59,481 nucleotides of DNA from Candidatus Dactylopiibacterium carminicum (GTDB lineage: Bacteria; Pseudomonadota; Gammaproteobacteria; Burkholderiales; Rhodocyclaceae): NCBI RefSeq assembly GCF_014736495.1, contig NZ_MDUX01000016.1:1-59481 (forward strand), in the 5' to 3' direction. The position numbers were made by a program, and so were the translations under genes. Positions 35,249-44,766 of this stretch are shown here, piece by piece (positions within the stretch are counted from its first letter, which is position 1; every line of letters starts with the position of its first letter). The notes under the pieces were generated by a model. It worked only from the letters and a program-made list of their open reading frames with translations. It did no database searches and was not told the DNA's origin.

Positions 35249-35265
35249 CCCCTGCCCTCGTCAAC

Positions 35266-36021
35266 TCAAGCCGCGCTGCTGCTGGCGCGTCGCGAACGGC
35301 CGCGAGTGGCCTGCCCGCCGGAAATGCGCGAGCGCAACCGAGCAATCGCCTGGCTATGCAATTGGCACACACGGGATTCGGACACGCCCAGCACTTCGCC
35401 AATCTCGCGCAGATTCATGTCTTCTTCGTAATACAGGCCCATGACCATCTTCTCGCGCTCCGGCAGATCTTCAATGGCCTGGATCAAGACCCGGCGCATA
35501 TTCTGATCTTCCAGCAGCGTCAGTGGATCATCGGCTGCCCCCACCACGTGGCGCTCAAGGAAATCGTCTTCCTCGTCGCTGCCGAAATCTTCGAAATAGA
35601 CCAGTTGATAGCCGCGAGCCTCCTGCAGCATGCGCTGATACTCCCCCAGCTCCATGCCCAGCAACTCTGCCAGTTCGCGTTCGGTCGGCTGGCGCCCCTT
35701 CTGCTGTTCCAGCGTATGCACGGCGCTTTCGATACGGCGCATTTCACGCCGCAGGCTGCGCGGCAGCCAGTCGTTCTCACGCAGCCCGTCGAGCATCGCC
35801 CCCCGGATGCGTTGCACCGCATAGGTCTCGAATTGGGCTCCCAGGCCCTCTTCGTAACGCGTGATGGCATCCAGCAGCCCCATCATGCCGTTCTGGATGA
35901 TGTCTTCCACCTGCACGCTGGCCGGCAACTTGGCCATCAGATGATAGGCAATGCGTTTCACCAGCGGCGCATAGCGCGCGATGAGCTGGTCCTTGTCCAG
36001 TGTTCCAGCCGCGTTATACAT
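35266..36021 (-). CDS. fliA: Flagellar sigma factor FliA (sigma-28)
   Basis: Directs RNA polymerase to late flagellar promoters. The 251-residue protein has region 2 (YAPLVKRIAYHLMAKLPASV, then EDIIQNGMMGLLDAITRYEE and FETYAVQRIRGAMLDGLREN), region 3 and region 4 (LPEREKMVMGLYYEEDMNLR, then EIGEVLGVSESRVCQLHSQA). The C-terminus has an extra basic Ser/Arg tail. A FliA-type promoter is present at flgM in this window. Confidence 0.97.
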   Translation of the reverse strand: MYNAAGTLDKDQLIARYAPLVKRIAYHLMAKLPASVQVEDIIQNGMMGLLDAITRYEEGLGAQFETYAVQRIRGAMLDGLRENDWLPRSLRREMRRIESAVHTLEQQKGRQPTERELAELLGMELGEYQRMLQEARGYQLVYFEDFGSDEEDDFLERHVVGAADDPLTLLEDQNMRRVLIQAIEDLPEREKMVMGLYYEEDMNLREIGEVLGVSESRVCQLHSQAIARLRSRISGGQATRGRSRRASSSAA

Positions 36022-36229
36022 CTTGTTTTCTCTCTCTTAGTTGCCCGAAACAGCTTCCGGCAGACATGCATGCAGGAAACCCGTATGCATTTTGCACCGC
36101 CAGAACCATTCCGCGAGCCCGGAACAAACCCCTTCCCTCATTATCGCCTTCACGAAGCTTCTGCGCGATCTTACCGCGAAGCATCCCTTTTGGCGGCACG
36201 GACATCCCATGCCATCACTCAGGATGGAC

Positions 36230-36997
36230 TCAGGCCATAAGCTCCGGACGCCGGCCAATGGCCTGAATCAAGTTCGTAAGGTAGGAATCCGTACGGGTGC
36301 TCCCCGCCCGAGAATCCAGCATGGCCGCTTCTCCCAGACTTCCAACACACGCAAGATCCACGCCGAGACGTTCCCGGACCTCGCTGGCAAATCCCTCAAG
36401 CAGCGCATTCGCAGCAGCATTCACTGCGCCAACCACGCAGACAGCTAATCTCGCCCGGCATCCGGCCCTGAGCATGTTCCTCAGTGCAATATAGGCGCGC
36501 GTGGCCGAACGTGGGTCCGCATCCAACAACAACAGCATGCGTGGTGCAGCGAGCGCCAGCGAAGAAACACCATTGTGGGTATCCAGACGGGCACACAGCA
36601 ACCATTCGTCGTACCCGGCCTGCAGGCTGCGCAGCATGGCGAGCGCCCGCTGGATGCCAGAACGATGTTTGATCAGGCTTTCCGCAAGCCTTGCCGCCCG
36701 CACGATCTCCAGCCCGGCACGCGACGACACGGTACACAGATCCGCAGGAGAAAGCCCCTCCAGCCAGTCAGCCAGATCCGCACGCGGCATGCCGCCCAGC
36801 CGGTCACTGAGACCGCCACCGCGCAGGCATTCATCGACAACCAGGATCCGAACTCCTACGGAAGCCCGAAGCTCCAGTTGATACGCCAACCAGACTGTCG
36901 TCGCCCTCCCACAAGGCAATACCGCCGTCACCTCGGGGATCCCTCCCTGCAGCAAGCGGCGTAGGCCGGTGGCCTGGTCCGGGCTCAGCGCATCCAT
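36230..36997 (-). CDS. FlhG/FleN-like protein lacking the ATP-binding P-loop
   Basis: A 255-residue protein placed exactly where flhG (fleN) normally lies, between flhF and fliA. It keeps the MinD-like outline (VGVRILVVDECL; RADLADWLEGLSPADL; LLLLDADPRSATRAYIALRN) but the P-loop region reads VLPCGRATTVWL at about 26-37, with no GKGGVGKT and no Walker lysine. ATP-driven dimerisation is therefore unlikely. It may still bind FlhF or act as a regulator. The start is ATG 36997, overlapping the flhF stop by one base (TGATG). Confidence 0.75.
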   Translation of the reverse strand: MDALSPDQATGLRRLLQGGIPEVTAVLPCGRATTVWLAYQLELRASVGVRILVVDECLRGGGLSDRLGGMPRADLADWLEGLSPADLCTVSSRAGLEIVRAARLAESLIKHRSGIQRALAMLRSLQAGYDEWLLCARLDTHNGVSSLALAAPRMLLLLDADPRSATRAYIALRNMLRAGCRARLAVCVVGAVNAAANALLEGFASEVRERLGVDLACVGSLGEAAMLDSRAGSTRTDSYLTNLIQAIGRRPELMA

Positions 36998-38505
36998 CAC
37001 GCACCTTTCCGCATGTTCTCGCCAGCCGCCTGTGAGGCCATCAGCAGGCTGGCCTCACTTGCATCGAGCTTGAAGGCAGAGTCGGTCGACTGCTCGCGCA
37101 ACGCCCGATGAATCAGATAATTGCGATTGGGCAGATGCAGGTCTTCAGGCACGCGTTGCCCGTTGGTCACGTAGAACACCTGAAGCTCGCGCCGGATGGC
37201 GATATCAAGCGCCGGGCCCAGCGAAGCGGCTTCATCGATCTTACTGAGAATGCAGCCGGCCAGATCCCCGCCTTCATAGGCCTGGACCACGCTTTCCAGC
37301 GTATCGCCACGCGAAGTGGCATTGAGCACCAGCAGACGCCTCACAGCTCCCGCAGCAGCAAGCATGCTGGCCTGGTCAGCCACCATCTTGTCGCGCTGGC
37401 TCATCCCCATGGTGTCGGTCAGCACCATATGCTTGCGGCGAAGATCCTGCAGGGTCTGACGTAGGTCCGACGCATCGCGCACCACATGAACGGCGACGCC
37501 GAGAATCCGGCCGTAGATGCGCAATTGCTCATGCGCACCGATTCTGTAGCCATCGGTAGTGACCAGCGCCAGCTTATCGGCGCCATGGCGTACCACACAG
37601 CGCGCAGCCAGTTTGGCTGCGGTAGTGGTCTTGCCCACGCCGGTAGGCCCCACCAGTGCATAAACACCGCCGCGATCGACGATGTCGGCATCGCTATCGA
37701 TCAGATTGAGCACGCGATTGAGCTTGCCGCGCACTTCGCCGCGTGCCTGCGGCACGGAGCATTCCACCGGCACACTCTCACTCAGATCACGGGCCAATTG
37801 TGCCGAGAAGCCTGCCTCCAGCAACTCGCCCATCATCTGGGTCCGGGTCGGTGCAGTCCGTGCAATCTCGTTCCAGGCAAAACCTGCCAACTGACGCTCG
37901 AGCATGCCTCGGATGGAACCCAGCTCATCCATCAGGCGGGCATTCGTCGCCTCCAGCGTCCTGACGCGAACTTCATCCTCTCCCACACGTGGTGTCGCCT
38001 CGACCGGAGCTTCCACAGACTTTGCCAGCGACTGACGGCGGGGAGGCTCAGGCTCACCGTTAGGCAACACACGGGGCGGGTTGAAAGCACGGACATTCAT
38101 CTGGGACCCTTCGCCTTCGTGCAGCGGGCGGGCGCTCAGCGTGGATTCGAAGACATGCCGCGAACGACGGGAGGTCAGCGCGGGGGTGCTTTCCTGCTCC
38201 CGAGCAAGACGGGCAATGTGCTGCCCAAGGGTGACGGTGAAATCGTGCTCGTCATCAGAGGGAGCGGGAACGGACGCAGGTGCAGGTGCCGGCGCCCGCT
38301 GCGCAGCAGGTGCGGCGCGCGGTGCGCTGGCCTCACGCACAGTGGCATTCAGATCGCTCATCTGGTCGGCCGGCATGGCAACGATCTCCACCCCGGCGGC
38401 CACCGCCCGATTGGAGAGGACCACGGCGTCCGGCCCAAGCTCTGCCTTCAAGGCGGCAAGCGCTTCGCGCGCGGTTTTCCCCACATAGCGTCTGACCTGA
38501 ACCAT
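36997..38505 (-). CDS. flhF: Flagellar placement GTPase FlhF
   Basis: SRP-type GTPase that sets where flagella form. The 502-residue product has the FlhF N-terminus VQVRRYVGKTAREALAALKA, a proline/alanine-rich middle, and the NG domain: VYALVGPTGVGKTTTAAKLA, then TTDGYRIGAHEQLRIYGRIL, DTMGMSQRD and LSKIDEAASLGPALDIAIRR. A perfect AGGAGGAA site precedes ATG 38505. The promoter region carries the dyad shared with flgB/flgA and flhB. Confidence 0.96.
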   Translation of the reverse strand: MVQVRRYVGKTAREALAALKAELGPDAVVLSNRAVAAGVEIVAMPADQMSDLNATVREASAPRAAPAAQRAPAPAPASVPAPSDDEHDFTVTLGQHIARLAREQESTPALTSRRSRHVFESTLSARPLHEGEGSQMNVRAFNPPRVLPNGEPEPPRRQSLAKSVEAPVEATPRVGEDEVRVRTLEATNARLMDELGSIRGMLERQLAGFAWNEIARTAPTRTQMMGELLEAGFSAQLARDLSESVPVECSVPQARGEVRGKLNRVLNLIDSDADIVDRGGVYALVGPTGVGKTTTAAKLAARCVVRHGADKLALVTTDGYRIGAHEQLRIYGRILGVAVHVVRDASDLRQTLQDLRRKHMVLTDTMGMSQRDKMVADQASMLAAAGAVRRLLVLNATSRGDTLESVVQAYEGGDLAGCILSKIDEAASLGPALDIAIRRELQVFYVTNGQRVPEDLHLPNRNYLIHRALREQSTDSAFKLDASEASLLMASQAAGENMRKGA

Positions 38506-38590
38506 GATTCCTCCTGCCCGCTGCCTGCAACATGCACAGGCTCTATGCCTGACCTGCCCTCATTATCGGCATGGTTTCAATACAGGCAGC

Positions 38591-38625
38591 GCCGGAACAG
38601 CGCGGAAAAACTACGCTTATTCGGC
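38591..38625. promoter_or_regulatory. FlhDC-box-like dyad upstream of flhF
   Basis: Half-sites GCCGGAACAGCG and CGCTTATTCGGC separated by CGGAAAAACTA (11 bases), an inverted repeat 86 bases upstream of flhF. A 15-base palindrome, CGGCAGGATTTGCCG (38622-38636), abuts it, and a further half-site-like AACGGCAAATAGCG follows at 38640-38653. AAATAGCG is the core of the E. coli FlhDC half-site. Confidence 0.55.
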
Positions 38626-38734
38626 AGGATTTGCCGCCCCAACGGCAAATAGCGGAAAAATTCGCCGCCTCAAGTCCTCGATTTCAATCAACAGGATTGC
38701 TTCGGGCGACGGAATCTTTCTGGCGAACCAGTAC

Positions 38735-40834
38735 TCAATTGCCGATCACGCCCACCACACGGATGGTGCGCGACTCAGGGACTTCGGCATGCGCTATAAC
38801 CTTGAGGCTAGGCACCGCACGCCGCAGGAAGCGCGCCATCAACCAGCGCAGATTGTTCGGTACCAGCATCACGGCAGGCAGACCAAGATCTTCCTGCCGC
38901 TGCGCAGCGGCAGCTGTTTCGCGCAGCAGGGTATCGGCAAGCCCCGGCTCCAGAGCACCGCTTTCGGCTCCACCGCTGGCCATCGCCTGCCCCAGCAGAC
39001 GCTCCAGCCCAGGATCCAACGCGAGTACGTCGATCTCTGCGCCTCCAGGGAAAAGCTGCTGCACGATGGCCCGGCCAAGCGCCACGCGTACGCGCGAAGC
39101 AAGCTCGACCGGATCCTGCGTACGCGGAGCATGTTCAGCCAAGGTTTCAACGATGGTACGCATGTCGCGAATGTTGATGCCTTCTTCGAGCAGGTATTGC
39201 AGCACGCGTTGCAACACGTGCAGCGGCAAAGTCTTGGGCACCAGATCGTCGACCAGCTTGGGCGAATCCTTGGCAATGTGATCAAGCAGGGCCTGGGTTT
39301 CCTGACGCCCGAGCAGATCGGCCGCATGGCTGAGGATCAGATGATTCAGATGAGTCGCCACCACAGTACTGGCATCCACGACGGTATAACCCAGGCCGTG
39401 CGCTTGCTCGCGCCGCCCGGCATCCACCCAGACGGCAGGCAGGCCGAAAGCGGGATCCTTTGTTACATTGCCCGACAGTTGCCCCGAGACCCTCCCGGGA
39501 TTGATGGCCAGAAACTGGCCCGGATAGGCCTCTCCCTGACCAATCTCCACGCCTTTCAAAGTGATGCGATAGGCATTCGGACGCAATTCCAGGTTGTCGC
39601 GGATATGCACGGGAGACGCCAGGAAACCAATATCCTGTGCAAACTTCTTGCGCAGGCCGCGAATGCGCTTGAGCAATTCACCATCCTGACTCTTGTCTAC
39701 CATCGGGATCAGACGATAGCCCACCTCCAGTCCCAATACATCGACTGGCGCCACATCCGCCCAGCTCGCCTCCAGGTTCTCCTGTGGTTGCGCCTCCTGT
39801 ACGGTCGTTGCAGGCTCCGCAGCAGCCGCCTCCACTTCACGGGCCTGCTGGCCGATATACCAGGCGGCCCAACCGAAAAGCCCTGCAAGCAGCAGGAAAA
39901 CCAGATTGGGCATGCCAGGAATCATCCCCAGCACGGCCAGGATGGAGGCTGTCAGTACCATCACAGTAGGATTGCTGAACAGCTGCGAAACGAACTGACC
40001 ACCGATGTCGCCGCTTTCTTCGCCGCCCACGCGGGAAACCACCAGACCGGCCGCCACGGAAATGATCAGGGAGGGCAACTGGGCCACCAGGCCATCACCG
40101 ATGGTCAGCAGCGTGTATTGCTCGGCAGCATGGGCGAAATCCATATCGTGCTGGCCGACCCCGACGATCAGCCCGCCAACGATGTTGATCACCAGAATCA
40201 GAATGCCGGCAATCGCATCGCCACGCACGAATTTCGAGGCACCATCCATTGCACCGTAGAAATCCGCCTCCTGGGCCACTTCCGCACGACGCCGCTTGGC
40301 TTCCTTCTCATCGATGAGCCCGGCATTGAGATCGGCATCGATGGCCATCTGTTTGCCAGGCATCGCATCCAGTGTGAAGCGGGCGCCGACTTCAGCGATC
40401 CGGCCCGCACCCTTCGTGATCACCACGAAGTTGATCACGGTGAGAATGATGAACACCACGATCCCCACCGCCATGTTGCCACCGACCAGGAAGTGACCGA
40501 AAGCCTCGATCACCTTGCCAGCGGCGTCTGCACCCGTATGGCCTTCAAGCAGCACCACACGGGTGGACGCTACGTTGAGCGACAGGCGCAACAGCGTGGT
40601 GACCAGCAGCACGGAAGGAAACACCGAGAAATCCAGCGGCTTGCGGGTGTACATCGCCACCAGCAACACCATCATGGAAACCGCAATGTTGAAGGTGAAG
40701 AACACATCCAGCAGAAAGGCCGGCAGCGGCAACACCATCATCGCTAGCACCAGCAGCAGCAGGATGGGGGCCGCCAGCTGGCGGATATTGGATGGTGAGA
40801 AAAGCTGCTTCAGATCGAGAACATTCGTGGCCAT
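38735..40834 (-). CDS. flhA: Flagellar type III export gate protein FlhA
   Basis: Export-gate membrane protein that selects substrates and couples proton flow to secretion. The 699-residue product has an N-terminal half of several membrane helices (ILLLLVLAMMVLPLPAFLLD; STRVVLLEGHTGADAAGKVI; FIILTVINFVVITKGAGRIA), the conserved FHIPEP-type loop (AEVGARFTLDAMPGKQMAID, then ADLNAGLIDEKEAKRRR) and a large cytoplasmic domain. It follows flhB by six bases. Confidence 0.97.
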   Translation of the reverse strand: MATNVLDLKQLFSPSNIRQLAAPILLLLVLAMMVLPLPAFLLDVFFTFNIAVSMMVLLVAMYTRKPLDFSVFPSVLLVTTLLRLSLNVASTRVVLLEGHTGADAAGKVIEAFGHFLVGGNMAVGIVVFIILTVINFVVITKGAGRIAEVGARFTLDAMPGKQMAIDADLNAGLIDEKEAKRRRAEVAQEADFYGAMDGASKFVRGDAIAGILILVINIVGGLIVGVGQHDMDFAHAAEQYTLLTIGDGLVAQLPSLIISVAAGLVVSRVGGEESGDIGGQFVSQLFSNPTVMVLTASILAVLGMIPGMPNLVFLLLAGLFGWAAWYIGQQAREVEAAAAEPATTVQEAQPQENLEASWADVAPVDVLGLEVGYRLIPMVDKSQDGELLKRIRGLRKKFAQDIGFLASPVHIRDNLELRPNAYRITLKGVEIGQGEAYPGQFLAINPGRVSGQLSGNVTKDPAFGLPAVWVDAGRREQAHGLGYTVVDASTVVATHLNHLILSHAADLLGRQETQALLDHIAKDSPKLVDDLVPKTLPLHVLQRVLQYLLEEGINIRDMRTIVETLAEHAPRTQDPVELASRVRVALGRAIVQQLFPGGAEIDVLALDPGLERLLGQAMASGGAESGALEPGLADTLLRETAAAAQRQEDLGLPAVMLVPNNLRWLMARFLRRAVPSLKVIAHAEVPESRTIRVVGVIGN

Positions 40835-40840
40835 GCGTGC

Positions 40841-41998
40841 TTACTCCGTGGTTGCCGTCAAGGCACGGCTGGCTGGATCCAGCCCGGCGGGAACCGGGAT
40901 GTTCTCGGGCACCTCGGGAGGCAGACCTCCTTCGGCGATGAACTGGTTGAGCTGATAGACATAGGCCATCACCTCGGCCACCGCGGTATAGAGCGCTGGT
41001 GGAATCTGATCGCCGATCTCGGCATGGTGGTACAGCGCACGCGCCAGTGGCGGCGCTTCAAGCAACGGTACCTGGTGTTCGGCTGCCAGTTCGCGGATGT
41101 TTCTTGCTATCAGATCCGCACCTTTTGCCACAACCGTGGGAGCGCCCATGCTGCCGGCCTCGTATTTGAGTGCCACGGCATAATGGGTCGGGTTGGTCAC
41201 CACCACGTCGGCCTTCGGCACGGCTTCCATCATGCGCCGTCTCGACATCTCACGCTGGCGGGCACGGATCTGACTCTTGATCTGCGGATCCCCTTCCTGC
41301 TCCTTGTACTCCTGCTTCTGATCCTGCTTGCTCATCTTGAGCTTGTCGTAGTACTGCCAGAGCTGGAAGGGCACGTCGATACCGGCCACGATGAACAACG
41401 TTGCGGCCAGCAACACGCCGGAAAACTGCAGCAGTTGTCCGAACAGTGCCGCACCGGGCTCCAACGCCATATTAGTCAACGCGAAGAGCTCGCCCTGATG
41501 CTTCCACAGCACCAAAGCCCCAGCCCCCCCGATGAGCGTGGCCTTCAGCACACCCTTCACCAACTCGAGCAACCCGTGCCATGAAAAAATGCGCTTGATT
41601 CCGCTGAGCGGATTGAGCCGGTCAAACTTCGGTTCCAGGGCCTTGTTTGAAATGACCAGCCCTCCCATCAAGGCCGGTGCCCCCACGGCAGCGATCATCA
41701 TCACGCCGAAGAAAGGCGCGAGCGCGAGCAGGGCCTCGATCGACAGCGCCTGCAAGCCCACGAGCAGACTGGTGGCATCGAAGGCTTCCTTGCGCCCGAA
41801 AGCCAGCCCCTCGCGCACCACATTGCCGACATGTCCGTAAAGCCAGCCTGACGTGATCCATAACGTGCAGGCACCTACCATCAGCACGATGAAGGTCGAC
41901 AGTTCCCGTGACTGCGGAACGTTACCTTCCTCTCGTGCCTGCTCTAAGCGTCGCGGTGACGCTGGTTCGGTTTTCTCGAGATCGCTTTCCTCGGCCAT
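40841..41998 (-). CDS. flhB: Flagellar type III export switch protein FlhB
   Basis: Export-gate protein whose self-cleavage switches secretion from hook to filament substrates. ATG 41998 has the better spacing from GGAGAGG than the GTG three codons upstream. The 385-residue protein starts AEESDLEKTEPASPRRLEQA, has four membrane segments and the cleavage site NPTH at 269-272 (VVVTNPTHYAVALKYEAG), then PLLEAPPLARALYHHAEIG. Upstream lie a palindrome and the dyad shared with other flagellar genes. Confidence 0.96.
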   Translation of the reverse strand: MAEESDLEKTEPASPRRLEQAREEGNVPQSRELSTFIVLMVGACTLWITSGWLYGHVGNVVREGLAFGRKEAFDATSLLVGLQALSIEALLALAPFFGVMMIAAVGAPALMGGLVISNKALEPKFDRLNPLSGIKRIFSWHGLLELVKGVLKATLIGGAGALVLWKHQGELFALTNMALEPGAALFGQLLQFSGVLLAATLFIVAGIDVPFQLWQYYDKLKMSKQDQKQEYKEQEGDPQIKSQIRARQREMSRRRMMEAVPKADVVVTNPTHYAVALKYEAGSMGAPTVVAKGADLIARNIRELAAEHQVPLLEAPPLARALYHHAEIGDQIPPALYTAVAEVMAYVYQLNQFIAEGGLPPEVPENIPVPAGLDPASRALTATTE

Positions 41999-42051
41999 GC
42001 CTGCCACCTCTCCTTGATGGCATTTTCAGCCGAACCGGCAATCCTTGCCGC

Positions 42052-42087
42052 CCGGAACAGGCGGCAAAACACCGCCTTATTACCGGC
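42052..42087. promoter_or_regulatory. FlhDC-box-like dyad upstream of flhB
   Basis: Half-sites CCGGAACAGGCG and CGCCTTATTACCGGC separated by GCAAAACAC (9 bases). The core GGCAAAAC also occurs in the flgB/flgA copy, and CCGGAACAG is identical to the flhF copy. A perfect palindrome CGGCAATCCTTGCCG lies next to it at 42036-42050. Confidence 0.55.
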
Positions 42088-42099
42088 ACCCAAATGAAC

Positions 42100-42132
42100 G
42101 GGGCCTCCGGCACCGAAGATGCCGGAGGCCCC
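42100..42132 (-). terminator. Strong hairpin after ppiD
   Basis: GGGGCCTCCGGCA, 7-base loop, TGCCGGAGGCCCC, a perfect 13-base-pair stem 23 bases past the ppiD stop. The minus-strand tail is only weakly T-rich (GTTCATTT), so termination may be partial. Confidence 0.6.
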
Positions 42133-42155
42133 AAAATCACGACTGAAACGTGGAA

Positions 42156-44048
42156 TCAGTCCGCGACAGGCGTCTGCTGATTGATCTTCACGCCGGCACG
42201 GTCACGCAGACCTGCGATGAAGGCCCGAAGATCTTCCTGCCCGAGCATGGAAGCGTACTGCGAGGCAAGCGCCTTCTGCTCGGCTTCGTTTTCTTCCAGT
42301 TGCGGCACCTCGATCTTTTCGACGCGATACAGTGCAAAGCCGTTGTCATCCTTCACGCCCACATAGGCTGGCAGTACATCGGATTTGACGCCAAAGATCT
42401 GCTTGCCCGCAGCCGCGGACACACCTGCCGTGCCACGCGTCATGACACGCGACGCCGACCAGGCGGCCTTCTGAGCCGGCGCTTCGCCCTTGCGCAGCGC
42501 TTCAAGCGCCTCTTCGCCATTCACCTGAGCCAACGCAGCAGCGGCTTCACCTTCGGCGATCATGCGGGCGACACCCTTGACCTCTTCGAAGGCCTGCACG
42601 TGCAGCGGCTTGTACTCCAGCACGCGAGCCGTAACCATGGTGCCGTCACCCAGATCGATCGCTTCGATGTTCAGCCGGTTGCGCACGGACTCTCCGGAGA
42701 ACACGGCGGCCAGCAGCTTGGGATTGGCAAGCACACCCTCCGGGGCATGGTTGCGGGCGAACCAGTCGCTCTGCTCCAGCTTCAGGCCGAACTTCTCGGC
42801 CACGGGCTGCAATGCATCCTGGGCCTTGAGTACTTCATCACTGAAGGCATCGGCCTGCTCTGCAAACCTGCGGCTGGCCGCTTGCTTGCGGGCCTGCGCC
42901 AAGGCTTCGGCCTTCACCTGCTCGAAGGGCTTCACACCACCACGCTTGTCGGTGAGCTGGATGATGTGAAAACCGAACTGCGTCTCGACGATGCCGGAAA
43001 TTTCCTGCGGCTTGAGCGCAAATACGGCGTCCTCGAAAGGTTTGGCCATGACATTGCGGCCAAAGAAACCCAGGTCGCCCCCTTTGGATGCGGAGCCCGG
43101 ATCGTCCGAACTCTTCTGCGCCAGCTCTGCAAATTTCCCGGGCTGCGCCTTCACCTGGGTCAGCAGATCCTCAGCCTTCTTGCGGGCGGCTGCGCGATCC
43201 TCGGATTTGTCACCTTCGGCCGACTGGACAAGGATATGGCTGGCACGCAGCTTTTCCGGCGAACCGAAACTGTCGCGATTGCTGTCGTACCACTGGCGCG
43301 CATCTGCTTCGGTGACTTCGACCTGCCCCTGAAGATCGCCGGTACGCAACACCACGTATTCCACCTTGACCTGTTCCGGCGCTTCGAAACGCTTGGGATG
43401 ATCGTCATAGAACTTGCGCACAGAGGCGTCATCGAGCTTCACTTCGGCCTTGAAACGCTCGTTGTCGAAGCGCCATTCGGCAACGGTACGCTGCTCGGAC
43501 TCCAGTTTGCGCCACTGCGCCAGCGAGCCCTTGGGGGCCAACGCGGAAGCCAGTACCGGCATCAACAATTGCTGCTGCGCCAGCGTCTCACGGATACGCT
43601 GCTGATAGGCATCACGCGTCATCCCCATGCTACGCAGCATGACGTCATAGGCCGTGAGGGAGAAATGGCCGTTTTCCTGGAATTCGGCCTGTTTGCTGAT
43701 GTATTCCTGCACCACGCTGTCCGGCACGACGATGCGCCCTTCAATGATCGCCGAGCGGATCGCCGTCTCGTTGATCAGGCGATCCAGCACGCCCGCACGA
43801 AACTCTGGGTTTTCAATCATGCTGCGATCAAAGGCTTCGCCCATCTGATCGCGCATGGCGTATTCCTGTTCACGTAGCGCCTGGTCGAACCTGCTGTTCG
43901 ATATCTCGACCTTTCCGACCACCGCAGCGGCCGGTTCGCCCGCCCCCATGCGCTGATAGGCATCCATGCCGAACAAGGCGAAGGTCAACGCGATGAGCAC
44001 GAGAATGATCTGGACAAACTTGCGACTATTCCGGACAGCGTCAAACAT
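42156..44048 (-). CDS. ppiD: Periplasmic folding factor PpiD
   Basis: Inner-membrane-anchored chaperone facing the periplasm that helps exported proteins leave the Sec channel. From ATG 44048 it has 630 residues: MFDAVRNSRKFVQIILVLIA with one membrane segment to about residue 28, a SurA-like N-terminal region, a parvulin domain (LRASHILVQS; AELAQKSSDDPGSASKGGDL; FFGRNVMAKPFEDAVFAL; IVETQFGFHIIQLTDKRGG) and a helical C-terminus. hupB lies beyond two tRNA genes; hupB-ppiD is a conserved neighbourhood. Confidence 0.95.
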   Translation of the reverse strand: MFDAVRNSRKFVQIILVLIALTFALFGMDAYQRMGAGEPAAAVVGKVEISNSRFDQALREQEYAMRDQMGEAFDRSMIENPEFRAGVLDRLINETAIRSAIIEGRIVVPDSVVQEYISKQAEFQENGHFSLTAYDVMLRSMGMTRDAYQQRIRETLAQQQLLMPVLASALAPKGSLAQWRKLESEQRTVAEWRFDNERFKAEVKLDDASVRKFYDDHPKRFEAPEQVKVEYVVLRTGDLQGQVEVTEADARQWYDSNRDSFGSPEKLRASHILVQSAEGDKSEDRAAARKKAEDLLTQVKAQPGKFAELAQKSSDDPGSASKGGDLGFFGRNVMAKPFEDAVFALKPQEISGIVETQFGFHIIQLTDKRGGVKPFEQVKAEALAQARKQAASRRFAEQADAFSDEVLKAQDALQPVAEKFGLKLEQSDWFARNHAPEGVLANPKLLAAVFSGESVRNRLNIEAIDLGDGTMVTARVLEYKPLHVQAFEEVKGVARMIAEGEAAAALAQVNGEEALEALRKGEAPAQKAAWSASRVMTRGTAGVSAAAGKQIFGVKSDVLPAYVGVKDDNGFALYRVEKIEVPQLEENEAEQKALASQYASMLGQEDLRAFIAGLRDRAGVKINQQTPVAD

Positions 44049-44093
44049 GATGATCAACCAGTAATGAAACGGAGAAAACGGAACCGCCATGTG

Positions 44094-44124
44094 AAAAAAG
44101 GCGAACAAGTGATGTTCGCCTTTT
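44094..44124 (-). terminator. Terminator after tRNA-Asp
   Basis: On the minus strand GGCGAACA..TGTTCGCC with a short loop followed by TTTTTT. It ends the hupB-tRNA transcript just before ppiD. Confidence 0.85.
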
Positions 44125-44134
44125 CCCGTGAAGC

Positions 44135-44211
44135 TGGCGGAGTGGACGGGACTCGAACCCGCGACCCCCGGCGTGACAGGCCGGTATTCTAACCGACTGA
44201 ACTACCACTCC
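44135..44211 (-). tRNA. tRNA-Asp (GUC)
   Basis: 77 bases including encoded CCA. Acceptor arm GGAGTGG pairs with CCACTCC, the anticodon loop reads CTGTCAC with anticodon GUC, and the T arm is GCGGGTTCGAGTCCCGT. Sequence is very close to the E. coli tRNA-Asp pattern. Confidence 0.97.
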
Positions 44212-44231
44212 CGACTGGAACCGGCCATGTG

Positions 44232-44307
44232 TGGTGGGTGCTGAGGGACTCGAACCCCCGACATCCTCCTTGTAAGGGAGGCGCTCTACCAACTGAGCTA
44301 AGCACCC
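44232..44307 (-). tRNA. tRNA-Val (UAC)
   Basis: 76 bases including encoded CCA. Acceptor arm GGGTGCT pairs with AGCACCC, D arm AGCTCAGTTGGTAGAGC, anticodon UAC in CCTTACAAGG and T arm GGGGGTTCGAGTCCCTC. It is 20 bases from tRNA-Asp, in the same transcript. Confidence 0.97.
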
Positions 44308-44332
44308 GGTTATAGCCGTGCTGCAAAGCCGG

Positions 44333-44605
44333 TTATTTTACTGCATCTTTGAGCGCTTTGCCAGGCCGGAATTTGGGCAATTTCGTTGCCTTGATCTTGA
44401 TCGCAGCACCGGTCTGCGGATTCCGGCCTGTACGGGCGGCACGCTTGCTTACCGTGAAGGTACCAAATCCCACCAGGGTCACATCGTTTCCCTTCTTCAA
44501 CGCCTGCGTGATCGCGGCCATTGCCGCATCCAGCACACGCCCTGCTGCTGCCTTGGACACATCGGACTGCTTCGCTACGACTTCAATCAGCTCGGACTTG
44601 TTCAC
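44333..44605 (-). CDS. hupB: DNA-binding protein HU-beta
   Basis: Nucleoid architectural protein. A GTG start at 44605 behind GAGGGGG gives exactly 90 residues: [40 protein letters not shown] and the C-terminal [21 protein letters not shown] rather than IHF is indicated by the length and RNPQTG arm. Two tRNA genes follow closely and may share its transcript. Confidence 0.97.
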   Translation of the reverse strand: MNKSELIEVVAKQSDVSKAAAGRVLDAAMAAITQALKKGNDVTLVGFGTFTVSKRAARTGRNPQTGAAIKIKATKLPKFRPGKALKDAVK

Positions 44606-44766
44606 GACAACCCCCTCTTGATAGTCAGGTTCAGCACCATGAAATTCCTGCATGTGCAGCAAAAACAAACGGGCGCCACAACTTCGCTGCAGCAGCCCGA
44701 GTTGGGCTTATAGCAAGTGGGATAACCAAAGGCAAGCCGCCCTTTCGCCGCCTGTGGCAGGATCGT

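Noticed and set aside
36022..36229. A possible fourth copy of the flagellar dyad upstream of fliA (CCCGGAACAAACC ... CATTATCGCC).
   Set aside because: The inner GCG/CGC ends and the A-rich core are missing, so the match is too weak.
38504..40747. A 747-codon open frame on the plus strand opposite flhA.
   Set aside because: Antisense shadow of flhA; His/Gln/Arg-rich translation with no domain and no ribosome-binding context.
42150..43877. A 575-codon open frame on the plus strand opposite ppiD.
   Set aside because: Shadow of ppiD; no recognisable motif.
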